The position numbers and the translations under genes are program-made. From assembly GCA_944386135.1 (NCBI GenBank), contig CALWZW010000014.1:1-35977 (forward strand): a DNA stretch of 35,977 nucleotides. The letters are read 5' to 3'. The notes beneath the pieces were generated by a model. That model searched no databases. It saw nothing but the letters and a program-made list of their open reading frames with translations, and was not told the DNA's origin. This DNA is from an uncultured Clostridia bacterium. Lineage in GTDB: Bacteria > Bacillota > Clostridia > TANB77 > CAG-508. Shown here one piece after another: positions 9,630 through 18,019 of this stretch (within the stretch, counting starts at the first letter, position 1; every line of letters starts with the position of its first letter).

Positions 9630-11178
9630 TTATACCACTACTTGTGTTCTACAATTTGAACATTTAGGAATAAATAATTGCATTCCTACATTTATTTTGT
9701 CTGGATTTTCTATATTATTTATTCTAGCAATATCCTCTACTGTGCTTTTGTACTTTTTGGCTATTTTCCATAATGTGTCACCTGGCTTTACAAAATATAT
9801 TACCATGCTATATGGATGCTCTTCTCCTCCTTCTGTTTCTTCTATATTGTCAATTACATTTACTGTCTCTAAATTATATGAATTTGTATTTAATTCTAAA
9901 TCAATCTTTGCCGTAACCTCCATTTCATCTGCAATAAATTCTCTAAACTTTGGTACAATATGCGTATTTATTTGACTTTCTTCCTTTATTCCTTCTATTG
10001 CCTGTGTACAATTAAATGGAATATTTCTATTTAAAATTATTACATTATCTTCATTGCTATTTGTTAGTAAAAATTTAAGTTCAATTTCTCCGTTCCATCA
10101 TAATTTTGTCTCTCGTTACATTAGTCTCACTTATAGATGTTCTTACCTGTACATCACATATTTTTGTATATTCTATATCTTCTAGTTTTATTTTTTCCCT
10201 AATGTTTATTATATCTTCTGTATTTCTCATATTTACCATTGTGTTTATTTTGTTTTCTTTAAAGTTTAAATTTCTGCTTGGGCTGTACATATCTTGTATT
10301 ATATTTATCTCTTTATTTTCAAATACTCTAGCAAAAATTTCAAATTCTATTTCTACATTTATTGAATGGTCTTCTTTGCTATTTGGCTTTAGAATAATAT
10401 TTTTTAATTTATAGCTTACATCACATATGTTTTCTTCTGAGACTCCAACAACATCAATAAATCCCATAAGTGGAATTGTTTCTTCTAATGTTTTTATTTT
10501 TCCACTTTCTGTTAAATATAAAATTCTCACTTCTATATCTGCTTTTGCAAGTACTTTATTATAGCTCATTTTTGTATCTCTATTCATTAAGTTAAATTCT
10601 ACATTTAATATTTCTTCTAATCCATCTGTATCATCAATAATAAGCGTTTCTTTTGCTACTGCTTTTGTTGAATTTTGACCAATTAATGAGTTCATTTTTA
10701 GTAACATTACTTGTGTTTGTATATCATCTACATTATTAATTTCTTTTACTATTTCCTCTTTCTCATTTGAAAATATATTTGCTTTTACTTCTAACATTGC
10801 TTTAAAGTTTACTTTTCTTCCATTTAAAACTTTACATTCAATATCTTTTACTATTACTTCTTCATCTAATACCATCCTACTTTCTATTCCTGGAAAATCA
10901 AGTATTTCAGTAAAATCTATACTTGTATTAAATCCTCTTATTCTTTCACTTTCACTATCTGCTAAGTACATCAAATATATATTTACATTTCCATCTATTC
11001 TTATCTTACATTCTAATATTTCTTTTTTATATATACATACATTTCCCGTCATATTTACCGCATTTAATATATCTGGTTTTGTATCTGGTATTACAACATC
11101 TCCTTGAACCGCTATGTTAAAATTTTTGCTTCCTACAATTTTGTTTATGCATAAACTATCCTTTACAGTGTCTATCAT
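9630..11178 (-). CDS. sipL: SipL-like spore morphogenetic protein (DUF3794 plus LysM), one CGG +1 shift
   Basis: In C. difficile SipL binds SpoIVA through its LysM domain and helps assemble the coat around the forespore. Here repeated DUF3794-type (SipL/SPOCS) segments (for example GDVVIPDTKPDILNAVNMTG near residue 30) precede a C-terminal LysM, FVKPGDTLWKIAKKYKSTVE, near 455. A break at C10092 (GAA C|GGA, Gly363) splits the protein; skipping it joins IMMEGEIELKFLL and gives 515 residues, close to the roughly 517 of C. difficile SipL as I recall it. 1549 minus one is 516 codons. GAGGAGG precedes the ATG. Several in-body CGG triplets are out of frame (ACG GGA, GCG GTA) and cause nothing. Confidence 0.88.
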
Positions 11179-11245
11179 TAAATTTCCTCCTCATTTACCT
11201 TATTTTTTATTTACTTTTTTATTATATATATGTAGACGAGCAAAA

Positions 11246-11271
11246 AAAATTCCTAATTTCTTAGGAATTTT
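11246..11271 (-). terminator. Terminator of veg
   Basis: AAAATTCCTAA (11246-11256) pairs with TTAGGAATTTT (11261-11271). On the minus strand it is followed by a run of T, a standard Rho-independent terminator between veg and sipL. Confidence 0.85.
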
Positions 11272-11291
11272 ACTTTTATTAAATATAAATA

Positions 11292-11606
11292 TTAGTTCAA
11301 GTTTTCTTCTGTCTCTTGTCTTATTCTCTTTGGTTCTTCTGCCTTTGGTGGTATTATTGATGAATAACTTTCTCCATCAAATATTTGAAGGTCTATTGTT
11401 CTAGTTAATACATCTGTATAACTATATGTTGCATTTCCTTCTTCTTCATTATACTTTACAACAAATAAATTAGGATATGCTTTTTGTAAAGTAGCTTCTT
11501 TTTCAAAAAATTTACTTCTTCCAAGTGTTCCTTTTACTATAATCTTTTGTCCTATTTTTTCTTCAATATCTCCCCTTAAGTTGGCTATATCATTTCTGTA
11601 AATCAT
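11292..11606 (-). CDS. veg: Veg protein (DUF1021 family)
   Basis: Short protein of the Veg family, which in B. subtilis stimulates biofilm formation. The 104 residues include the family core GDIEEKIGQKIIVKGTLGRSK, then AYPNLFVVKYNEEE and YSYTDVLTRTI. It has its own sigma-A promoter and terminator, and it sits beside yabG as in B. subtilis. GGGTGAT precedes ATG 11606. No shift site. Confidence 0.88.
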   Translation of the reverse strand: MIYRNDIANLRGDIEEKIGQKIIVKGTLGRSKFFEKEATLQKAYPNLFVVKYNEEEGNATYSYTDVLTRTIDLQIFDGESYSSIIPPKAEEPKRIRQETEENLN

Positions 11607-11635
11607 TTGATCACCCGCTTTACTAAGATGAAGAA

Positions 11636-11664
11636 ATTATATCATTTTTTACATAATATGTCAA
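11636..11664 (-). promoter_or_regulatory. Sigma-A promoter of veg
   Basis: On the minus strand TTGACA (11659-11664) and TATAAT (11636-11641) are 17 bases apart, a perfect consensus as befits the very strong veg promoter of other Firmicutes. Confidence 0.88.
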
Positions 11665-11767
11665 AAATGATATTTTTTTGTAAATTGGTGAAAGTATTGA
11701 TTTTTCAACTTTTTCTTGATGTTTGCAGCTTATATTACATTTGTGTTACATTTATGTTTCCGTTTTG

Positions 11768-12596
11768 TTACATGGTTAATTTTCCTTTTGCATATCTCCC
11801 TCCAACTCTCTTGCCTCCATCTCCGAAGTTCTTTCGAAATATCTTTTACAGTTACTATTCTATTTCTATCTGTAACTGCTATCTTTTCTGCTACAATTAA
11901 AGGATCCATAAAATCAATTAATATCCTTGCTGGAGATGATGCAAAATTAGCACCGCGATGCAATTATCGCTTCAAAAAAGCTTTGACATGCTCCTGCAAA
12001 TATTACTAAATCTTTTCCTGCTATTACTGCTCTTTTTGCTTCAATTACAGAATTTATAAAATACTTTGAATTTCTATAATTGTATATATCATTATAATTT
12101 GTTCCGTTCCTTATCATTCCATCATGTCCGAGTTATAACAACTATATCAGGGTTATATTTTCTAACTAATCCACCAATTACTTGTGGTTGCCTATTTTCT
12201 GGAATATTCTTTACTATTGCTTTTAACCCTAATTTTTTATAATATCTTTCTGATTTTTGACTATATTTTCTGTCTCCATCTAAATGAAGTATTAATGCAT
12301 TCGAAATCTTATTATCTACGTATCTATTTTTTTCTTTAATAAATAACTCTTTGCCTACCATATTTATACGCTTTTTTAATTTAGTTTCTATACCTCTTTT
12401 TTCTGTTTCTATTTGTTCTTTTTCTACCTTTTCTAAATCCTCAATAGGTGCATCTGCTTCAATACGATAATGCAATCCGTTTTAGTATTGCATAAGCTTT
12501 TTCTGTTCCTTTTATCTTTATTATCCTATCTATATAAAATAGTATATCTTTACCATAAGATATTCTTCCTACAATATCGCCTTTTTTGAATTCCAC
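11768..12596 (-). CDS. yabG: Sporulation-specific protease YabG, four CGG +1 shifts
   Basis: Cysteine protease that processes spore coat proteins (and pre-pro-CspBA and SipL in C. difficile). Translation from GTG 12596 (GAGGTGG upstream) needs four skips: C12479 (Gly40), C12130 (Gly156), C11955 (Gly214) and C11825 (Gly257). The joined protein reads FKKGDIVGRISYGKDI, ILKGLHYRIEADAP, YNPDIVVITGHDGM, IFAGACQSFFEAIIASGANF and a glycine-rich end GDGGKRVGGRYAKG. The H of GHDG and the C of GACQS are probably catalytic. 829 minus four is exactly 275 codons. It is the most interrupted gene here, and two of its zero-frame stops come one codon after CGG. Confidence 0.88.
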
Positions 12597-12770
12597 TTTT
12601 TCCACCTCATATATTGTTTCTTATCTATCTTATGATTCTTTTCGATAAAATGTGACCTTTGGTTGTTTAGGAACTTGCGTTTTTTCATTTTTTAAGCTTT
12701 TTGCATATATTTTTATAAATTGTTAATAATAGTTAACATATTCATCTATTGTCAGAAAGGAGGTATTTTC

Positions 12771-12986
12771 ATGGCAACTCAAAAACATTTATTTATTACT
12801 GGTACATCTAATGTGTCTTGGAAAGATGCAGTAGTACAAGCAGTAAATGAAGCTTCTAAAACAATAGACTATTTAACAAATGTCAAGATACTAGAGCAAA
12901 GAGCAACAATTTCTGGTAAAAAGCTTACAGAATACTTTGTAGATTTAGACTTGGTATTTTGTATTGACAGAGAGCGTGAAGACTAA
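12771..12986 (+). CDS. Dodecin-family flavin-binding protein
   Basis: Dodecins form hollow 12-mers that store flavin or coenzyme A. The 71 residues follow the family outline: FITGTSNVSWKDAVVQAVNEASKTI, then a strand ending in LTNVKILEQRATI and EYFVDLDLVFCID. AAAGGAGG lies seven bases before the ATG. It precedes spoVAC on the same strand, separated by a large palindromic element, so co-expression in the forespore is possible but not shown. Confidence 0.82.
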   Translation: MATQKHLFITGTSNVSWKDAVVQAVNEASKTIDYLTNVKILEQRATISGKKLTEYFVDLDLVFCIDRERED

Positions 12987-13113
12987 AATTTAATCAATAA
13001 TCGTCATCTGGCATCGTTGCTACTCATTCAAAATCAATTCAACGTACAAAAAGTACGTCTCATTGATATTTGAATTCGTGCGCCTTGCCATACAACAATT
13101 CTTGATTAAATTT
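12986..13113. repeat. Large palindromic intergenic element (copy A)
   Basis: A 128-base element bounded by perfect 12-bp inverted ends AAATTTAATCAA (12986-12997) and TTGATTAAATTT (13102-13113). Inside, TGGCA pairs with TGCCA, and a long imperfect stem ends in ACGTAC-AAAAA-GTACGT. The whole unit can fold into one tall hairpin. A second element of the same plan lies at 17895-18014. Probably a non-autonomous mobile repeat or a structured RNA. Confidence 0.6.
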
Positions 13114-13147
13114 GAAATATTATTTCAGAAAGGAATAAATTAAAATT

Positions 13148-13612
13148 ATGGAAAAGATAGAGACAAATAAGCAATATCAAGACTATGTTGATAAAAAATC
13201 TCCTAATTCCCCTATACTTAAAAATTGTTTCAATGCATTTTGGGTTGGTGGTTTAATATGTACTATTGGTCAACTCATTTTAGATATTTGTGCATATAGA
13301 GGATTAAATGAAGAGGTATCTGGTACTATCACATCAATTATCCTTATTGGTATTAGCGCATTCCTTACTGGTTTAAATTTATTTAATAGAATAGGAAAAT
13401 TCGCAGGTGCAGGTTCTTTAATACCTATTACTGGTTTTTCTAATTCTATTGTTTCGCCTGCTATGGAGTATAAGTCAGAAGGATATATAATGGGTGTAGG
13501 TGCTAAAATGTTCACTGTTGCAGGTCCTGTTCTTGTATTTGGAATATCTGCTTCTATTTTGGTTGGCATTGTTTACCTTATATTTAATACTCAAAGTATT
13601 ACTTTAGTTTAA
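13148..13612 (+). CDS. spoVAC: Stage V sporulation protein AC
   Basis: Inner spore membrane protein of the dipicolinic acid (Ca-DPA) channel, proposed to be mechanosensitive. The 154 residues have about four membrane segments and the SpoVAC/AE signature FAGAGSLIPITGFSNSIVSPA. AGAAAGG lies before the ATG. First of three adjacent spoVA genes. No in-frame CGG. Confidence 0.95.
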   Translation: MEKIETNKQYQDYVDKKSPNSPILKNCFNAFWVGGLICTIGQLILDICAYRGLNEEVSGTITSIILIGISAFLTGLNLFNRIGKFAGAGSLIPITGFSNSIVSPAMEYKSEGYIMGVGAKMFTVAGPVLVFGISASILVGIVYLIFNTQSITLV

Positions 13613-13638
13613 AATCTATTAAGAAAGGAACTTAAATT

Positions 13639-14643
13639 ATGCAAAAATTGGGAACACAAACAATTAAATTTGATAGACCTCCAACAGTTTTAGAAACAGC
13701 TTCTATCGTTGGACCGAAAGAAGCTCAAGGTCCTCTTGCGAAATATTTTGATATGCTACTTGAAGACGAATTTTGGGGTGAAAAAACCTGGGAGAAGGCT
13801 GAAAGTAAGATTATAAAGCAAGCAGTTAATTTAGTTATAACTAAATCAGGTCTTCCAGCAGATAGCATCGATTATTGTTTTGCTGGAGACTTACTTAATC
13901 AATGTATTTCTTCTAGTTTCGGCCTTAGAGAGCTTAACATTCCTTACTTTGGAATTTTTGGTGCTTGTTCTACATTCGTTGAAGGTATGATACTATCTAG
14001 TATTTTAGCAGAGTCTGGAGCAGCTAACAATGTCCTTTTTGCAGCTTCTAGCCATTTTTGTAGCGCTGAAAAGCAATTTAGATTTCCACTAGAACTTGGC
14101 AATCAGAGACCACCTACTTCTCAGTGGACTGTTACAGGTTCTGGAGCAGGTATTATTTCTTCATCTGGTACTGGACCTTTTGTAACACATGCAACTCCAG
14201 GCAAAATTGTAGACAAGGGCATTAAAGATGCAAATAATATGGGTGCTGCAATGGCACCTTCCGTTGTTGATACTTTACTTGCTCATTTCAAGGATACTGG
14301 AAGAAATCCAAGTTACTATGATGCAATTATAACAGGAGACCTTGGATATATTGGAAAAGAAATAGTTATAGAGATGATGCAAACTTATGGATATAACGTA
14401 AAGCCAAACTATAATGACTGCGGTGTATTAATTTTTGATAAAGAAAAACAAGATACTCATTCTGGTGGAAGTGGTTGTGCATGTTGTGCTACAGTTTTTT
14501 CTGGTTATTTGTTCCATGAATTAAAGGAAAAAAAGTATAAAAAAATTCTTCTTATTGCAACAGGTGCTTTGATGAATTCTACTTCTTCTCAGCAAGGAGA
14601 ATCTATTCCAGGTATCGCACATGCTATTTCAGTAGAAATATAG
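13639..14643 (+). CDS. spoVAD: Stage V sporulation protein AD
   Basis: Soluble, thiolase-fold protein that binds dipicolinic acid and works with SpoVAC and SpoVAE in DPA uptake and release. The 334 residues contain FGIFGACSTFVEGMILSS and SAEKQFRFPLELGNQRPPTSQWTVTGSGA split over residues 110-175, both typical. CGG occurs twice, always as NNC GGN (TTC GGC, TGC GGT), and no shift is needed, a useful negative control. Preceded by AAGAAAGGA. Confidence 0.96.
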   Translation: MQKLGTQTIKFDRPPTVLETASIVGPKEAQGPLAKYFDMLLEDEFWGEKTWEKAESKIIKQAVNLVITKSGLPADSIDYCFAGDLLNQCISSSFGLRELNIPYFGIFGACSTFVEGMILSSILAESGAANNVLFAASSHFCSAEKQFRFPLELGNQRPPTSQWTVTGSGAGIISSSGTGPFVTHATPGKIVDKGIKDANNMGAAMAPSVVDTLLAHFKDTGRNPSYYDAIITGDLGYIGKEIVIEMMQTYGYNVKPNYNDCGVLIFDKEKQDTHSGGSGCACCATVFSGYLFHELKEKKYKKILLIATGALMNSTSSQQGESIPGIAHAISVEI

Positions 14644-14657
14644 GAGGTGTTTTAATA

Positions 14658-15047
14658 ATGGATATGTTTTTTCAAAGTCTAAATATTATGGATTATGTGT
14701 GGTGTTTTGTCGTCGGTGGACTTATCTGTGTAATTGGTCAAATTTTAATTGACAAAACTAAAATAACCTCTGCGAGAATTCTTGTACTATTTGTAACTTT
14801 AGGTGCAATACTTGGTGGCCTAGGTGTATATCAATATTTAGTAGATTTTGCAGGTGCTGGTGCAACTGTACCTATTACAGGTTTTGGATACAATTTGGCA
14901 AAAGGTGCTATTAAGGGAGTTCAAGAATACGGATTATTAGGGGCATTTATTGGCGGTACAAGAGCTGCTGCTGGTGGAATTTCTGCTGCAATATTCTTTG
15001 GATATATAGCATCTCTCATTGCTAAACCTAAAATGAAAAAGCAATAG
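14658..15047 (+). CDS. spoVAE: Stage V sporulation protein AE (AEb type)
   Basis: Third component of the spoVA set, a 129-residue protein with about four membrane segments and the shared motif FAGAGATVPITGFGYNLAKGA. AGGAGGTG precedes it, 14 bases after spoVAD. Two out-of-frame CGG triplets (GTC GGT, GGC GGT) cause no shift. The stop lies within the left arm of a hairpin (15039-15049 with 15080-15090). Confidence 0.93.
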   Translation: MDMFFQSLNIMDYVWCFVVGGLICVIGQILIDKTKITSARILVLFVTLGAILGGLGVYQYLVDFAGAGATVPITGFGYNLAKGAIKGVQEYGLLGAFIGGTRAAAGGISAAIFFGYIASLIAKPKMKKQ

Positions 15048-15090
15048 TTTGATTGTCTATTTGTAAATTGGTTTCTGGGAACTATTGCTT
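15039..15090 (+). terminator. Hairpin at the end of spoVA
   Basis: AAGCAATAGTT (15039-15049) pairs with AACTATTGCTT (15080-15090) around a 30-base loop. No clear T-run follows. The right arm overlaps the -35 box of the next unit. Confidence 0.4.
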
Positions 15091-15113
15091 TCTAGAAAGT
15101 TTCATGATATAAT
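15085..15113 (+). promoter_or_regulatory. Promoter of cassette 1
   Basis: TTGCTT (15085-15090), a 17-base spacer and a perfect TATAAT (15108-15113) precede the ORF at 15157. Confidence 0.6.
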
Positions 15114-15156
15114 AATATTTACTTTGTTGGCAGAAATGCAGAAAGGATGTTAGGCG

Positions 15157-15435
15157 ATGAAAAGTACTCGGCAGGACGCAAACGCGTTATACTTCAGCCT
15201 TGCACCAAGGTTTGGCTGGGTAAAATCAGTTGATCCTTACATGGGTCCACATTTTCCCTCTTCAAAGTATGGCTATACTGTTGAGCTGGTACAGCTCTGC
15301 AAGAAAATCCGGAATTTTCCCGATGAGAAGCAGAGGTTTGACAGCTTTGTCAAGGAGTATTTCGGTATTCCCCAATGGCGTAATCAGTTAGTCACCATTT
15401 GGAATCAGGGACACGTAACTTTGATTGTCTTCTAA
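15157..15435 (+). CDS. Cassette 1: foreign-looking 92-residue protein using CGG as arginine
   Basis: A short soluble protein (MKSTRQDANALYFSLAPRFG at the start) with GAAAGGATG upstream and its own promoter and terminator. I do not recognise it. The base composition is clearly less AT-rich than its neighbours and codons such as CTG, CGC and CCC appear. It contains two in-frame CGG codons (15169 and 15310) that read through as arginine. If the host skips C at CGG, the first would shift the frame and end the protein about 17 codons later. So it is either not properly made here or newly arrived from an organism with ordinary CGG decoding. Confidence 0.6.
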   Translation: MKSTRQDANALYFSLAPRFGWVKSVDPYMGPHFPSSKYGYTVELVQLCKKIRNFPDEKQRFDSFVKEYFGIPQWRNQLVTIWNQGHVTLIVF

Positions 15436-15448
15436 CCCTAGCAGCATT

Positions 15449-15507
15449 GGGAGGACTATTTGTGTACGGATTTTCTATCCATCACAGGTAGTCCTCCCGC
15501 TTTTTAT
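15449..15507 (+). terminator. Terminator of cassette 1
   Basis: GGGAGGACTA (15449-15458) pairs with TAGTCCTCCC (15489-15498), followed by GCTTTTTATTT. A strong GC-rich terminator, unlike the AT-rich hairpins of resident genes. Confidence 0.8.
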
Positions 15508-15552
15508 TTCAATTTTCTATGTTCCCATTGGCACACTTAACAAAAAAATAAT

Positions 15553-15581
15553 AACCTCAGAAGTTTTGCACATCTGAGGTT
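15553..15581 (-). terminator. Terminator of rplM-rpsI
   Basis: AACCTCAGA (15553-15561) pairs with TCTGAGGTT (15573-15581). On the minus strand ATTATTTTTTTG follows, a Rho-independent terminator. Confidence 0.8.
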
Positions 15582-15600
15582 TAATATTATATAAAATAAA

Positions 15601-16008
15601 TTATCTCTTACTAAATTGTGGAGCCTTTCTAGCTTTTTTAAGACCATATTTCTTTCTTTCTTTTGTTCTTGAATCTCTTGTTAAGAATCCTTTTGATTTT
15701 AATATTGGTCTATATTCACTATTTGCTTCGTTTAAAGCTCTAGCTATTCCATGACGAATAGCTCCTGCTTGACCTGAGAATCCTCCACCTGTTACTTTAC
15801 AAATTACATCAAATTTGTTTAATGTATCTGTTGCAACTAATGGTTGTCTTACTATTGCTTTTAAAGTTTCTAAACTTAAATATTCATCTATATCTTTAGA
15901 ATTAATAGTTATTTTTCCTGTACCTGGTACTAATCTAACTCTAGCTATAGAGCTTTTTCTTCTTCCTGTACCATAAAACATTATTTTCTCTGAATTTGCT
16001 TTAGGCAT
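15601..16008 (-). CDS. rpsI: Ribosomal protein uS9
   Basis: 30S subunit protein whose C-terminal tail reaches the P-site tRNA. 135 residues, with [19 protein letters not shown] near the start, [19 protein letters not shown] in the middle and the canonical [12 protein letters not shown] end. Highly expressed and free of in-frame CGG. It follows rplM by 14 bases. Confidence 0.98.
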   Translation of the reverse strand: MPKANSEKIMFYGTGRRKSSIARVRLVPGTGKITINSKDIDEYLSLETLKAIVRQPLVATDTLNKFDVICKVTGGGFSGQAGAIRHGIARALNEANSEYRPILKSKGFLTRDSRTKERKKYGLKKARKAPQFSKR

Positions 16009-16022
16009 TTATTTTTCCTCCT

Positions 16023-16457
16023 TTAAAATTCCCATACTTCTGGTTTTTGAGCTATATTTTCGTGTTCAGCTCCTGCATATACTCTTAATTTCTTTAGGCT
16101 TTGTCTTCCTAGAGTATTGTGTGGAAGCATTCCTTTTACTGCTAACATCATTGCTTTTTCTGGGTTATCTTTTAACATATCTTTAGCAGATATTTCTCTC
16201 ATTCCTCCGATATATCCTGAATGATGTTTATAAGTTTTTTGATTTAATTTGTTTCCTGTTAAAATAACTTTACTGCAATTAATAATAATTACATGATCTC
16301 CAACATCCATATTTGGTGTAAAAGTTGGTTTATGTTTTCCTCTTAGTAATTTAGCAGCTTCTGTTGCTACTCTTCCTAGAGGTTTTCCTTCTGCATCGAT
16401 TATATACCATTTTCTAACAATTTCATCTTTTTTTATACTATAAGTAGTATTATTCAT
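16023..16457 (-). CDS. rplM: Ribosomal protein uL13
   Basis: 50S subunit protein. The body ([25 protein letters not shown], then [20 protein letters not shown]) is typical. The start is uncertain: ATG 16457 lies 12 bases after GGAGG, whereas an in-frame TTG at 16466 lies only 3 bases after it. I give ATG. One out-of-frame CGG (ATC GGA) and no shift. Confidence 0.97.
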   Translation of the reverse strand: MNNTTYSIKKDEIVRKWYIIDAEGKPLGRVATEAAKLLRGKHKPTFTPNMDVGDHVIIINCSKVILTGNKLNQKTYKHHSGYIGGMREISAKDMLKDNPEKAMMLAVKGMLPHNTLGRQSLKKLRVYAGAEHENIAQKPEVWEF

Positions 16458-16570
16458 GGCACTCAATTTCCTCCATTCTGATTTTCATTTATAACTTAAA
16501 TATATCAAAACAATACTCATTTACCGGGAAAAACTTATATTGTTTATATATTTTCTCATAATACTAAAAT

Positions 16571-16599
16571 ATTTTAATACAAATTTCTTAGAATGTCAA
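16571..16599 (-). promoter_or_regulatory. Sigma-A promoter of rplM-rpsI
   Basis: On the minus strand TTGACA (16594-16599), 17 bases, then TAAAAT (16571-16576), about 110 bases before rplM. Confidence 0.75.
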
Positions 16600-16664
16600 T
16601 AGTTTTGCAGGATTTTATTAAAAAAGTTGTTTTCTGCCGATGGAAACGGTTCTGAATTCGGTTG

Positions 16665-16694
16665 ATAAAGGACGCATCTAAAATGACCGGATTT
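16665..16694. repeat. Short intergenic repeat with GACGCATCT and GACCGGATTTA
   Basis: The stretch around GGACGCATCT and GACCGGATTTAT shares both words with 34411-34438 and the first with 22401-22410. It lies between rplM and yqeK and carries no gene. Likely a REP-like repeat. Confidence 0.45.
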
Positions 16695-16700
16695 ATTATA

Positions 16701-17255
16701 TTATGACAACAAATAATTTCTTAGGTCTATTGTATCTGGATGTATCAATCTTTTATTTCTTATTGATTTTTGTATTGTAAAATCTAATGTAAAGAGTAAT
16801 GCTCCATTTAAATCTTCTTTTGCCATTTTTCTTAATTTTTCTACCTCTTCATAAGTTCTATTTTCTTCTGTTTTGTCTGCTAAATATATTATTTTAGCAA
16901 ATCTATCCATCTTTTTATTTCCTGTTGTATGATAAAGAATTGCTTTCTGTATTTCTTCATCACAATTATATTTTTCTTTTGCTATGCTTGCTCCAAGTTT
17001 TGCATGCATAAGTCCTAATTGTTTTTCTTCAATTTTATCCATTTTTATATTATGTAATTTTACATATTCCATTATTTTATCCTGTGGCATTTCTTTAGCA
17101 ATGTCATGTATTAGCCCTGCAAATGCCGCTTTCTCTTCGTCTTCTCCATATACTTTTGCAAGCTCTTTTGCCATTTTCATTGTTCCTAATGAATGATTGT
17201 ATCTTTTTTCTGTTAATATCCTCTGTAATTCTTTTTTTGCTTCTTCAATATCCAC
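16701..17255 (-). CDS. yqeK: HD-domain hydrolase YqeK (Ap4A hydrolase type)
   Basis: Symmetric Ap4A hydrolase of the HD superfamily. The metal site shows as RYNHSLGTMKMA near residue 20 (H), FAGLIHDIAKEM near 45 (HD), MHAKLGA near 80 (H) and IIYLADKTEENR near 125 (D). 184 residues, a normal length. GTG start at 17255 with AAGGAAG upstream. It follows the transglycosylase gene rather than nadD, its more usual partner. No shift site. Confidence 0.9.
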   Translation of the reverse strand: MDIEEAKKELQRILTEKRYNHSLGTMKMAKELAKVYGEDEEKAAFAGLIHDIAKEMPQDKIMEYVKLHNIKMDKIEEKQLGLMHAKLGASIAKEKYNCDEEIQKAILYHTTGNKKMDRFAKIIYLADKTEENRTYEEVEKLRKMAKEDLNGALLFTLDFTIQKSIRNKRLIHPDTIDLRNYLLS

Positions 17256-17293
17256 TTTTATTTTCTTCCTTTCAATTAGAGTAATTATTTTTA

Positions 17294-17837
17294 CTAATAT
17301 AATTCTTCATAAGTTCTATAATTTTTTAACACTTTTCTTATATAGTTATTAGTTTCCTTATATGGTATATTTTCAATGTCTGAGCCATCCTCTTTTATTA
17401 TACCATTGCTTATCCATTTTGCAACTGTTCCAATGCCAGCATTATATGCAACAATTGCAAGATTATAATTTCCATTATAGTAGTTGATTAAATCAGTAAA
17501 ATATTTTGTACCTATTCTTATATTGCATTCTGGCTCTTCCAGATTTATATCTTCTATTCCAATATCATTTGCAACTTCTTCTGCTGTTGTTTCCATAAGT
17601 TGCATGAGACCGTACTGCTCCACTTTGTGATACACTACTTGGCTCAAAGTTACTCTCTGCTTTTATTAGGGAAAATATCCATTTTTCGTCAATTCCATAT
17701 TCTTCAGAATATTTTGAAACATATTCTGAATATGTTAATGGATAGAGTTTCTTTAATACTTGGATGTAAATTTCAAACCCACATATTGCTAATATAATAA
17801 TTACTAGTATTGTTATCACTATTTTTCTTATATTCAC
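17294..17837 (-). CDS. Lytic transglycosylase (SLT domain), one CGG +1 shift
   Basis: Membrane-anchored murein-cleaving enzyme. One N-terminal membrane helix (IVITILVIIILAICGFEIYI) is followed by the SLT domain with catalytic glutamate in FSLIKAESNFEPSSVS. The frame breaks at C17612 (GTA C|GGT). Skipping it gives SQSGAVGLMQLMETTAEEVA, the conserved SLT motif S-x-x-G-A-x-G-L-M-Q, and later NLAIVAYNAGIGTV. 544 minus one is 181 codons (180 residues). Downstream of polA, as in many Clostridia where coaE usually lies between them; no coaE is present here. Confidence 0.92.
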
Positions 17838-17894
17838 AGTTATTTCCTTTCTATAAAATATCTTTTGTATCCCCTTTTTTGTTTTGCAGTATAT

Positions 17895-18014
17895 TTTGAA
17901 AAGAAACGAGCAATTCTAGGCAAAATCCAACTAAAATACCAGAAGCGTACTCACTGTACGCTGAGGATTTTTAGTATGAATTTTAACAATGCAGTGCAAA
18001 GTTTATTTTTCAAA
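17895..18014. repeat. Large palindromic intergenic element (copy B)
   Basis: About 120 bases bounded by TTTGAAAA (17895-17902) and TTTTCAAA (18007-18014). The centre ACTAAAAT...GCGTAC-TCACT-GTACGC...ATTTTTAG forms a tall stem with the same GTAC/GTAC apex as copy A. It fills the gap between polA and the transglycosylase gene and may also act as the polA terminator. Confidence 0.55.
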
Positions 18015-18019
18015 TAGAT

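Noticed and set aside
11607..12009. Plus-strand ORFs opposite the yabG end and veg promoter
   Set aside because: They overlap the reconstructed yabG on the other strand and look like shadow frames.
15157..15435. Shift sites at 15169 and 15310 in cassette 1
   Set aside because: Skipping C at 15169 leads to a stop after about 17 codons, while the straight frame is open to a TAA just before a terminator.
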